A stretch of 42,229 bases of DNA from Odoribacter sp. GTDB taxonomy: Bacteria > Bacteroidota > Bacteroidia > Bacteroidales > Muribaculaceae. Position 1 is the stretch's first letter, and the number at the start of each line of letters is the position of its first letter. Under the pieces are notes generated by a model, which saw nothing but the letters and a program-made list of their open reading frames with translations, searched no databases and had not been told where the DNA came from. Location: contig JAMPHZ010000023.1 of the NCBI GenBank assembly GCA_023663145.1, forward strand, positions 1-42,229, in the 5' to 3' direction. A program made the position numbers and the translations under genes. Of the stretch, positions 17,114-23,861 are shown piece by piece.

Positions 17114-17607
17114 TGCACTTGAATCAGTTGAGCGAAAATTAACATAAGAATGGCGAAATTCACTACTGCCGGAAGAGCAATGGCCGCGAACTCCTCGATG
17201 TGGATCGCCGGAGATGAGGACAAAGAACGTCGGCCGGCCGGAGTTCGCCCCCAGGCGAAGTATCCTAAGAATGCCGCGACAGCCGAGCCTATAATCACAG
17301 AGGCCTGTGTTCCCAAAGCCAAACCTATCGCAGCTCCGGCGAGAGAGCCGCCCACAGTGTACAAGGCACGGCCACGCTGACAACGGACCGGTGCAAGATA
17401 TTCAATGCCCAAAGCAATGGCTGCGGCCACTCCCCAAAACCAGTATTGCGAGCCGCAGATCGCCACCATGCCGCTCATCGAGGCAATCACCATTGATAAA
17501 TAAGCCACCGCTACGGCAGGCATGCGTCTGAAAAATGCCATGACCAAGGCTGCTCCGGATAACAGAGCCGCAGCCGAAAGGGTGGCGAGTGGAAGTATTG
17601 CAGTCAT
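17110..17607 (-). CDS. Small hypothetical multi-spanning membrane protein
   Basis: I do not recognise this 165-residue protein. It has about five hydrophobic stretches: residues 3-25 (ILPLATLSAAALLSGAALVM), about 30-50, about 55-70, a Gly-rich glycine-zipper-like pair around GGSLAGAAIGLALGTQASVIIGSAVAAFLGYFAW, and a C-terminal ALPAVVNFAILMLIFAQL. A charged RTPAGRR loop sits between the last two. I chose the ATG at 17607; an upstream extension (MSCHINPKTNIQ) is unlike a membrane-protein start. Its stop overlaps the DUF4919 start, so it leads a coupled trio with DUF4919 and TPM proteins. Confidence 0.7.
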   Translation of the reverse strand: MTAILPLATLSAAALLSGAALVMAFFRRMPAVAVAYLSMVIASMSGMVAICGSQYWFWGVAAAIALGIEYLAPVRCQRGRALYTVGGSLAGAAIGLALGTQASVIIGSAVAAFLGYFAWGRTPAGRRSLSSSPAIHIEEFAAIALPAVVNFAILMLIFAQLIQVQ

Positions 17608-17729
17608 TTGAATATTTGTTTTAGGATTGATGTGGCAACTCACGTTACCTTTTAAAAGGCAGCCATTGATTGATGTTTTTGTCTAATGTCTGCAAAATTG
17701 AAACAACTGCCCGTGGCGGGTGGTTGACA

Positions 17730-17737
17730 CAAAGGTA
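17730..17737 (-). promoter_or_regulatory. Putative -7 element for the membrane protein-DUF4919-TPM operon
   Basis: On the minus strand TACCTTTG fits TAnnTTTG. It sits about 120 bases upstream of the first ATG. The -33 region is AT-rich without TTTG. The implied long leader contains a 12-bp perfect palindrome (17648-17659). Confidence 0.4.
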
Positions 17738-17833
17738 AATAAATAATATAAAATGAATGGCTGATGGCAACTTTTTTTCCAAAATTTTAGAGTTTGTTGA
17801 CTTTTTGGCAATGCATGCCTGCCCAAAAAAGTG

Positions 17834-17841
17834 TAACTTTG
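17834..17841 (+). promoter_or_regulatory. Putative -7 element of the TraB/GumN gene
   Basis: TAACTTTG matches the consensus exactly and ends three bases before the ATG at 17845. A TTTTTG run upstream (17802-17807) is a little too far away for a standard -33. The arrangement implies an unusually short or absent leader. Confidence 0.45.
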
Positions 17842-17844
17842 TGT

Positions 17845-18726
17845 ATGAAAAAAATTTTGACACTGATCATGCTTATGAGCTGTCTGGCAGCCTGGAGTCA
17901 GCGGCTGTGGAAAGTTACACCGGTTGCTCCCGGAGTAGCCCCTTCATATATATTAGGAACACACCATCTTGTCACTCCTGAATATCTGCCCGCGTCAGCA
18001 CGTGAGGCTCTTGACAGCGCTTCGGTGGTTGTGGGCGAGGTGGTCATTTCTGAACTCAACGGTGATGCAGGCCGCGAAGCCATCATGAAGGCTACGGCCG
18101 CTCCGCCTGACAGCTCTCTTACCTCATTGTTCACACCTCAGCAGATTGATTCAATCAATGCGTTGTTTAATATATTGCTCGGGACCGGTCAGGTCCCGTT
18201 CGTCCAACAGCAGGATGACCGCTGCCCGGGTGTGCTTTCAGCAGCTCTGACGATGTTTCTTGGAGAGAAGGTCTTGCCCGGATTCAGCACCGGTGGCAAT
18301 ATTGACACATATGTGCAGGAATATGCCCGCAGCTGTGGAAAGGAATTGCGAGGACTTGAGACTGCTGACGAACAACTGTCATTGCTTTACGGCAGCAGTG
18401 TGGCGTCACAGGCAGCCGAACTGATGGAAATGGTGCGAGATCCGCGCGGAAATATCTCCAAACTTGAAGAAATGACACAGTATTATCTTGACGGAGACCT
18501 TGAATCCCTGTATACTATGCTTGATGAACCGGTGTCGGGGGTAGGCACCGATGAGTTAGAGCGCCTTGTTGTAAACAGGAACCGGGCATGGATGTGGGTT
18601 CTTGATCAGATAATCGGGCGTGAAGGCAACGCATTCATAGCTGTGGGGGCTGGTCACCTGCCATCGGAAACGGGAATTCTCGCCATGCTTAAGTCCAGAG
18701 GGTACATTGTTATGCCTGTGGAATAG
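17845..18726 (+). CDS. TraB/GumN family protein
   Basis: The 293-residue protein has a short Sec signal (MKKILTLIMLMSCLAAWSQ). The TraB/GumN fold, related to Tiki-type metalloproteases, is visible as YILGTHHLVTPEYLP near the start (GTxH motif), the central VVVGEVVISE segment, and a C-terminal RNRAWMWVLDQIIG, FIAVGAGHLPSETGILAMLKSRGY (GAGHL motif). The H of GTHH, the E of VGE and the H of GAGHL are the expected metal ligands. The Tiki link is family knowledge; bacterial members are generally of unknown substrate. I chose the ATG at 17845 because it begins a signal peptide and directly follows TAACTTTG. It is divergent from the membrane-protein trio. Confidence 0.88.
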   Translation: MKKILTLIMLMSCLAAWSQRLWKVTPVAPGVAPSYILGTHHLVTPEYLPASAREALDSASVVVGEVVISELNGDAGREAIMKATAAPPDSSLTSLFTPQQIDSINALFNILLGTGQVPFVQQQDDRCPGVLSAALTMFLGEKVLPGFSTGGNIDTYVQEYARSCGKELRGLETADEQLSLLYGSSVASQAAELMEMVRDPRGNISKLEEMTQYYLDGDLESLYTMLDEPVSGVGTDELERLVVNRNRAWMWVLDQIIGREGNAFIAVGAGHLPSETGILAMLKSRGYIVMPVE

Positions 18727-18792
18727 TTTCAGACAGCTATTTAAAAATACGCTGTCATGGCAATAATAGCCGATATTCCGCGTTAATATTGC

Positions 18793-20223
18793 ATGATTAA
18801 CCGATTAAGAATTACTCTCCTTACGATAATAGCAGCGGTGGCTGTGGCATCCTCGTTGTCGTCGTGCATCGAAGACGGTTTCACAACATCCCCCTCTGAT
18901 CTTCCCACCTTCTCAGTTGATACTCTTGACATGGGTGTCATATTTACGGACCAACCGTCTACAACCCAACGTTTCGTGGTCTACAACCGCGCCTCAAAAG
19001 GATTGTGTATAGATGAGATTGCGATCACCGGTGAAAATGCCTCGCTTTTCAGACTGAACGTCGATGGCTTCAGCGGCACCACTTTCAACAATGTGGAGAT
19101 CCGTGCCAATGATTCAATATTTGTATTGGTTGAAACTACCTTGCCGGCAAATGGTGAGACAGTGCCGGTGCAGGTCACGGCAGCACTTGATTTTAAAGCC
19201 AATGGCGCAACACGCTCGGTAACATTGGCTGCTACTGGCCGTGATGTGGTGCGGTTGCGTGGCTATGTGGTGGAAGGCGATCAATATCTCACAGCTGACC
19301 GACCTTATCAGATATTTGATTCATTGGTAGTGGCGCCGGGTGCCACACTCACCATAGCGCCCGGAGCTGAACTTTTTTTTCACGACGGCTCAATGATGGT
19401 GGTCCGAGGGAGATTGAAAGCCGATGGCGAGGCCGGACACGAAATCACCTTTGCGGGCGACCGCACAGGCAATGTGGCCGCTGACATCTCATTTGACCTC
19501 ATGTCACGTCAATGGACCGGAATGTTCTTTACTTCCACCTCACATGGTAATTCATTAAAATATTGCCTTGTGAAGAATACATGGCAGGGTGTGACGGTGA
19601 ATGGAACTGATGTGCCCGATGGTGAACCACTACCTGATCTGACCATAATCAACTCACGTCTTCGCAACAGCGGGTCGTATGCGCTTGAAACATATTATGC
19701 ACGTATCACGGCCATAGGTACTGAAATCTCAGAGGCCGCTGACGGAGCGGTGCTGCTGCATGGCGGAAATCATGTTTTCAACCATTGTACATTGAGCAAT
19801 TACTACCTTTTCTCAGCTCTTGGTGGCCCGATACTTCAACTGAGCCATGTTGATGAAAAGACTGATGACGGATCCGGGCGCCCTATGCTTGCGGCATCGA
19901 TCTCAAATACAATTATCTATGGGCTTGGTTCTGATGTCTCGCATGGTGATCTCACCGGCACAGGAGTCACTTTGCAGAACTGCCTCCTGCGCAGTGCAGG
20001 GACTGATGACGATAACTTCATCGATTGCCTGTGGGATACTGATCCTCTGTACTACACAGTGCGTGAAGATTACCTGTTTGATTACCGTCTGCGTGACGAT
20101 TCTCCTGCAATAGGTGCTGCCAATCCGGCGCTCATGCTGAACGAAGCATCATTTGACCGTTACGGCCTGCCACGCGGCAGCATGCCTGATCTTGGCGCTT
20201 ATGTATACTCACCTTCAAAATAA
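18793..20223 (+). CDS. Surface or periplasmic lipoprotein with Ig-like and parallel beta-helix regions
   Basis: The 476-residue precursor carries a lipoprotein signal ending LSSCIEDG, so Cys25 should be lipidated. Residues about 40-155 look like an Ig-like ASH/choice-of-anchor domain (FSVDTLDMGVIFTDQPSTTQRFVVYN...). From about residue 155 the pattern is a right-handed parallel beta-helix: LVVAPGATLTIAPGAELFFH, GRLKADGEAGHEITF, SLKYCLVKNTWQGV, TIINSRLRNSGSYALETYYA, HVFNHCTLSNYY and SNTIIYGLG are successive rungs. It ends YGLPRGSMPDLGAYVY, a motif common in Bacteroidota beta-helix lipoproteins. No enzymatic motif is visible. The outer-membrane barrel gene starts eight bases after the stop and is probably co-transcribed. 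Confidence 0.75.
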   Translation: MINRLRITLLTIIAAVAVASSLSSCIEDGFTTSPSDLPTFSVDTLDMGVIFTDQPSTTQRFVVYNRASKGLCIDEIAITGENASLFRLNVDGFSGTTFNNVEIRANDSIFVLVETTLPANGETVPVQVTAALDFKANGATRSVTLAATGRDVVRLRGYVVEGDQYLTADRPYQIFDSLVVAPGATLTIAPGAELFFHDGSMMVVRGRLKADGEAGHEITFAGDRTGNVAADISFDLMSRQWTGMFFTSTSHGNSLKYCLVKNTWQGVTVNGTDVPDGEPLPDLTIINSRLRNSGSYALETYYARITAIGTEISEAADGAVLLHGGNHVFNHCTLSNYYLFSALGGPILQLSHVDEKTDDGSGRPMLAASISNTIIYGLGSDVSHGDLTGTGVTLQNCLLRSAGTDDDNFIDCLWDTDPLYYTVREDYLFDYRLRDDSPAIGAANPALMLNEASFDRYGLPRGSMPDLGAYVYSPSK

Positions 20224-20231
20224 TAAATGAA

Positions 20232-20897
20232 ATGAAAAAGTTGTTTCTCTCCTTGATATGTGCTGCCGCCTGCATTACGGCTACCGCACAGAATTCGGAA
20301 ATCGCGACCCATTGGAGCATTCGTGCCGGATATGACCTCAGTGTGCCCGGCAAATATCATTCAGGCAGCATGAGTGATGATATGTTCCGCAATGGTAACG
20401 GTTTCGTGGTGGGATTTGCATACTATCAGCAGATTTATAAAGGTATATACTTCGAGCCGTCATTTCTGATTAATTACAGCACTTACCGCACGAAAGATCT
20501 CGTGATTATGGTGGATGAGAATAATACAATTTCAGATCCCGGGATCAGGAAACTCAATCTGACCATACCGGCCTACTTCGGGTACCGGTTTGCGTTGAGT
20601 GATACCAACGGTATACGGCTTTTTACAGGACCGGTCCTTCAATATACGGCCGGAGGATGGTTGGGAATTGATGATGTGGAAGGTGTAGACATAGAGAAGA
20701 ATCTTTTCTCACAGGACTCTTTGTTCCCGCAGCAACGCCTCAATGGCCTGTGGGGGATTGGTATAGGTTATGACAACGCTCATTTCTATGTGCAGGTGTC
20801 AGGTTTGCTTGGAATCACCAATGTGCTTAACCAGGGTGTTGACGGTCCGTCGTATCGTGAGCATCATGTGGCAGCCACGCTCGGTTATTATTTCTAA
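20232..20897 (+). CDS. Outer-membrane beta-barrel protein (PorT/OMP_b-brl type)
   Basis: A Sec signal (MKKLFLSLICAAACITATAQ) precedes about 200 residues of alternating amphipathic strands with tight turns: HWSIRAGYDLSV, FVVGFAYYQQIYKGIYFEPSFLINYS, LNLTIPAYFGYRFAL, IRLFTGPVLQYTAGG, LNGLWGIGIGYDNAHFYVQVSGLLGI and VAATLGYYF. The terminal Phe and the GxxxGYxY-like strands fit a small 8-strand barrel of the PorT/outer-membrane-protein family common in Bacteroidota. Function is unknown. It is downstream of the beta-helix lipoprotein and may serve with it. Its 3' end overlaps, antisense, the reading frame of the convergent DUF4373 gene by 71 bases. Confidence 0.75.
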   Translation: MKKLFLSLICAAACITATAQNSEIATHWSIRAGYDLSVPGKYHSGSMSDDMFRNGNGFVVGFAYYQQIYKGIYFEPSFLINYSTYRTKDLVIMVDENNTISDPGIRKLNLTIPAYFGYRFALSDTNGIRLFTGPVLQYTAGGWLGIDDVEGVDIEKNLFSQDSLFPQQRLNGLWGIGIGYDNAHFYVQVSGLLGITNVLNQGVDGPSYREHHVAATLGYYF

Positions 20898-21351
20898 AAG
20901 ATGTCTGTGCGTTAGTTTTTCCGATGCATGAGCGAGGGCCGGCGTCTGGGCAATCTGGCACGGCGTTATCCTTTGTGCTCCGATCTTGTCGTTCATGTTG
21001 CGTATCGCATTGCCCTTTGTGTCCAGACACTTTTGCCGAGCTTTTATGTGTCCGTTGAACGAAAGGTGAAGTGAGGCAAGCGTGCTCCACATAGTCGTCA
21101 AGATTAAAGATACCCAGTTCCACGCATGTCTCGACTATGCGTGCAAGTGTTTCTTTGCTGATGCCGAAAAGCTTGTGGCGCAGGCGTATGATATCGGCCT
21201 GAGAATAGCTGAGCGAGTAGTCGTTTGCGGCAATCATCGTGAATAGTTGCAATACTATGCCAACTGATTCATGGCCGAGGCGGTCAATCAGCATGACTAT
21301 GGCGTCATTTTCGAAGAACGCTTGATTGATAGTTATTTTTGATGTTTTCAT
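20827..21351 (-). CDS. DUF4373 (Lin1244/Lin1753-like N-terminal domain) protein
   Basis: Residues 1 to about 100 match the Lin1244/Lin1753 domain as I know it: ITINQAFFENDAIVMLIDRLG, VGIVLQLFTMIAANDYSL, IVETCVELGIFNLDDY, then the LTS.F.QR end motif (ACLTSPFVQRTHK). In other proteins this domain heads winged-helix, DnaD-like replication proteins of phages and integrated elements. The C-terminal 70 residues are low-complexity and unlike a folded domain, and the last 71 bases run antisense through the beta-barrel gene. The real end may be a frameshift or truncation; a second open frame (20799-21101) covers the same stretch. It has its own consensus promoter, so it is probably expressed. Confidence 0.6.
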   Translation of the reverse strand: MKTSKITINQAFFENDAIVMLIDRLGHESVGIVLQLFTMIAANDYSLSYSQADIIRLRHKLFGISKETLARIVETCVELGIFNLDDYVEHACLTSPFVQRTHKSSAKVSGHKGQCDTQHERQDRSTKDNAVPDCPDAGPRSCIGKTNAQTSFRNNNRAWLPHDAHDTTDRQHPG

Positions 21352-21381
21352 AGTAAAAAGATTAGATAAAGTTTAATGTTG

Positions 21382-21412
21382 CAAAATTACAATATTAATT
21401 TATATTATGCAA
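21382..21412 (-). promoter_or_regulatory. Consensus promoter of the DUF4373 gene
   Basis: On the minus strand TTG (21412-21410), a 20-base spacer and TAATTTTG (21389-21382) match the Bacteroidota consensus. Transcription would start near 21375, giving a leader of about 25 bases. It lies downstream of the ilvC terminator, so the gene is independent of the ilv operon. Confidence 0.7.
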
Positions 21413-21423
21413 GTAGTTCTGCA

Positions 21424-21484
21424 AAAAAAGATATAATAAAGTCCACTATTTTGATGCCGTAGCCTAAATAGTGGACTTTATTAT
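21424..21484 (-). terminator. Strong intrinsic terminator after ilvC
   Basis: A perfect 19-bp stem (21433-21451 paired with 21466-21484) encloses a 14-base loop. On the minus strand it is followed by ATCTTTTTTT (through 21424). It ends the ilvD-ilvC operon, 15 bases after the ilvC stop. Confidence 0.92.
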
Positions 21485-21499
21485 GTGGAGATTACTATA

Positions 21500-22543
21500 T
21501 TAATTTCCCTCAGGGCGGAGGCGGCGAACAGTTTCGGCTGTGCGCCACAGTTCGCTGTCATGTAGTTCTTTAAGTTCGGCATTGAGGCGCGTGCGATAAT
21601 CAGGTCGTGAATTTGCCTCAATGGAAATCTGAGCTTCATTGCCTGAGCGTACACTTTCATACAGGCGTTCCATCACCGGCTTGATTGCATCGTGGAATGG
21701 CGTCATCCAGTCAAGAGCACCACGCTGGGCTGTGGTGGAACAATTGGCATACATCCAATCCATGCCTTTGGCAGCAAAAAGGGGCATGAGTGATTGTGTG
21801 AGTTCCTCTACAGTTTCGTTGAATGCCTCAGAAGGCGTGTGCCCATGTTCGCGCAGGGTTTCATATTGGGCGAGGAAAAGTCCTTGTATCGCTCCCATAA
21901 GAGCTCCGCGCTCGCCGGTGAGATCACTTGTGGCTTCACGTGCAAAGGTGGTTTCAAACAGATATCCCGAACCGATACCGATGCCAAGTGCCAGGGTGCG
22001 GTCAAGGGCACGGCCGGTAAAGTCCTGTTCAACTGCGAAGGAAGCATTTATGCCGCGGCCTTCGAGAAAGTGAGACCGCACTGTGGCTCCTGATCCTTTG
22101 GGAGCTACCATTATGACGTCAATGTCGGATGGTGGCACCACTCCGGTGCGGTCGGGCCATGTGATAGCGAAACCGTGTGAGAAATAGAGGGCATCACCCT
22201 CTTTGAGATTTTCTTTTATAACGGGCCATTGCGACAGCACGGCGGCGTCAGAAAGCAGGCACATGATGATTGTGGCTCGCCTGCATGCTTCGGCAATGGG
22301 GAACAGAGATTCTCCGGGCACCCAGCCATCAGCGACAGCCTTGTCATAGGTCTTTCCCTCGCGTTGTCCAATGATTACGTTGAAGCCATTGTCGCGCAGG
22401 TTCAGACTTTGGCCGGGGCCTTGCACCCCGTAGCCGATGACAGCTATTGTTTCGTCCTTTAGAATTTCCCGTGCATGGTCAAGGGTGAATTCGTCGCGGG
22501 TGATTACAGTTTCCTCTACCCCGCCAAAATTTAATTTAGCCAT
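21500..22543 (-). CDS. ilvC: Ketol-acid reductoisomerase
   Basis: IlvC isomerises and reduces acetolactate or acetohydroxybutyrate, using NADPH and Mg2+, to the dihydroxy acids for valine, leucine and isoleucine. The 347-residue protein starts with a Rossmann fold (IAVIGYGVQGPGQSLNLRDNG, cofactor loop IIGQREGKTYDKA). The metal-binding knotted domain includes the acidic/His cluster in MVAPKGSG, ATSDLTGERGALMGAIQGLF and ETVEELTQSLMPLFAAKGMDWMY. The GYGVQGPGQ.LNLRDNG motif is closer to eukaryotic and Bacteroidota enzymes than to the 491-residue E. coli form. It is the last gene of the operon, nine bases after the thioesterase gene, and is followed by a strong terminator. Confidence 0.95.
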   Translation of the reverse strand: MAKLNFGGVEETVITRDEFTLDHAREILKDETIAVIGYGVQGPGQSLNLRDNGFNVIIGQREGKTYDKAVADGWVPGESLFPIAEACRRATIIMCLLSDAAVLSQWPVIKENLKEGDALYFSHGFAITWPDRTGVVPPSDIDVIMVAPKGSGATVRSHFLEGRGINASFAVEQDFTGRALDRTLALGIGIGSGYLFETTFAREATSDLTGERGALMGAIQGLFLAQYETLREHGHTPSEAFNETVEELTQSLMPLFAAKGMDWMYANCSTTAQRGALDWMTPFHDAIKPVMERLYESVRSGNEAQISIEANSRPDYRTRLNAELKELHDSELWRTAETVRRLRPEGN

Positions 22544-22552
22544 AGTTCTAAG

Positions 22553-23305
22553 TTATGAGAATAATAAGTCGACGGCGGCACAGGTGCCGGCGGGCGATAT
22601 GATTTCAGTTGTGTAGGCCTCGGGAATGCGTCTTGACGGGCCGGTTACCAGTTCGACGGTGTCGCCGAAGTGACATTCGCGGTCAAACGATGCTTCGAGG
22701 CGTGTGATTATGTGTGAGTCATAGAACTCGAGCGGCCTTAGATTGAGCACGGCTTCGAGATAGCGTAAGGTGTTGACGTGACGGTTGAAATCTATATCGG
22801 TATATTTGAAGGAATACCGGGTTGTCTCAACAGTGGTGCCGGGTGCTATCGCAGGCTGACGGCAGCGCCCTAACGGGCACTTGCGTGTGGTGTCGATGGG
22901 AATGGATCCTATGGGCAGATTGCCAAGGTCAGCCATTGACCTCGACTGTGTGTCTATCGCGACCCACATCGAGCGTATTGATGCCAAGGTGTTGCCGCCG
23001 GTGTCGGTCATCTCGAAACAACGGTCACTGAAGTGGCGGTTTAGGCTCTCAATCCATGTAGTCATCGAGTATGTCTCGTTGATGCCGGGATAACGGTATA
23101 TTTCAATAGCCAGCCGCGCAAGTACCCATCCCATCGAGTGCTCGCTAAGATTAGAGTAACCTATGCCGAGAGCATTGGCATGTAGCGTGGCCAGTTCAAT
23201 CGCCCGTGCGGCTATCAATGTAACAGGCATGATGCCGCGTGCATTTGTCTCTCCGGCCGTGAGAAACCATTCTCTGGAGTAAGATGTCAGGAGGTTGTCA
23301 TTCAT
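22553..23305 (-). CDS. Acyl-ACP thioesterase (FatA/FatB family)
   Basis: It hydrolyses acyl-ACP to free fatty acid. The 250-residue protein has two tandem hot-dog folds. The first includes LATLHANALGIGYSNLSEHSMGWVLARLAIEIYRYP, and the second has the signature DIDFNRHVNTLRYLEAVLNL, whose N..HVN matches the FatA/FatB active-site region. The C-terminal part ends in DTVELVTGPSRRIPEAYTTEI. I chose the ATG at 23305, giving MNDNLLTSY and overlapping the ilvN stop by eight bases. The insertion of this gene between ilvN and ilvC is a recurring Bacteroidota arrangement in my knowledge; it suggests a link between branched-chain amino-acid supply and branched fatty acids, but substrate length cannot be told. 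Confidence 0.88.
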   Translation of the reverse strand: MNDNLLTSYSREWFLTAGETNARGIMPVTLIAARAIELATLHANALGIGYSNLSEHSMGWVLARLAIEIYRYPGINETYSMTTWIESLNRHFSDRCFEMTDTGGNTLASIRSMWVAIDTQSRSMADLGNLPIGSIPIDTTRKCPLGRCRQPAIAPGTTVETTRYSFKYTDIDFNRHVNTLRYLEAVLNLRPLEFYDSHIITRLEASFDRECHFGDTVELVTGPSRRIPEAYTTEIISPAGTCAAVDLLFS

Positions 23306-23861
23306 TGCTCTCAAGTTGTTTTTTTCGTTGATTCTGTTGTTGCAGGAAAAGATCTATGTGCTCAACAGGTGAGTTTGTCACGCTTACACGGCCTGATCGT
23401 ACGAACTGGCGTATGTCATAACGTCGCAGGCAGTCGAAGAGGGCTTCGGTCTCCCACGAATGACCTGTTTTTTCAATTACTGTGAATTCAGGCGTCATTT
23501 CAAGTACGCGTGCGCCGTGGCTGCGTATTATTGTCTCGAACTCCCGGCCTTGCAGTAGTCCGGCTGTGGGTACCTTGTATAGCGCTATTTCCTGATATAC
23601 TATGTCATCGTCGGTATAGAGACCTACTTTTATGACCTCAATTATTTTTTCAAGTTGTCCGACTACTTTTTCCATTGTGGGGCGGTCGCTCCATGTGGTC
23701 AGGGTGAGTTTGTGGATGTCGGGAACCGAGGATACGCTTGCCGTCACATCTTCGATATTGAGGCATCTGCGGGTGAAAATATTTGATACCCGGTTGAGAA
23801 GTCCTACCGAGTTCTCGGAGTATATGGTTACTGTGAATAGCTGATACTGCGGATTATTCAT
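23298..23861 (-). CDS. ilvN: Acetolactate synthase small (regulatory) subunit
   Basis: It is the ACT-domain regulatory partner of IlvB, conferring full activity and valine feedback sensitivity. The 187-residue length fits the IlvN/IlvH family. The N-terminal ACT domain is plain (FTVTIYSENSVGLLNRVSNIFTRRCLNIEDVTASVS, then DIHKLTLTTWSDRPTMEKVVGQLEKIIEVIKV), and a C-terminal domain has IIRSHGARVLEMTPEFTVIEKTG. It overlaps both neighbours, the ilvB end by eight bases and the thioesterase start by eight bases, so these subunits are translated in concert. It could equally be named ilvH; the valine-sensing role is family knowledge. Confidence 0.92.
   Translation of the reverse strand: MNNPQYQLFTVTIYSENSVGLLNRVSNIFTRRCLNIEDVTASVSSVPDIHKLTLTTWSDRPTMEKVVGQLEKIIEVIKVGLYTDDDIVYQEIALYKVPTAGLLQGREFETIIRSHGARVLEMTPEFTVIEKTGHSWETEALFDCLRRYDIRQFVRSGRVSVTNSPVEHIDLFLQQQNQRKKQLESNE

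Noticed and set aside
17114..17383. Upstream extension of the DUF4919 reading frame (MSAWPCL...)
   Set aside because: It lies inside the preceding membrane-protein gene in another frame. The ATG at 17113 with a signal peptide and ATGA overlap is far more plausible.
17648..17659. 12-bp palindrome CCTTTTAAAAGG upstream of the membrane-protein operon
   Set aside because: It is low-complexity and AT-rich; a single copy with no flanking evidence does not support calling it an operator.
20799..21101. Alternative 100-residue frame over the DUF4373 C-terminal region
   Set aside because: It lacks the domain and a promoter of its own. I keep it only as evidence that a frameshift in the DUF4373 tail is possible.
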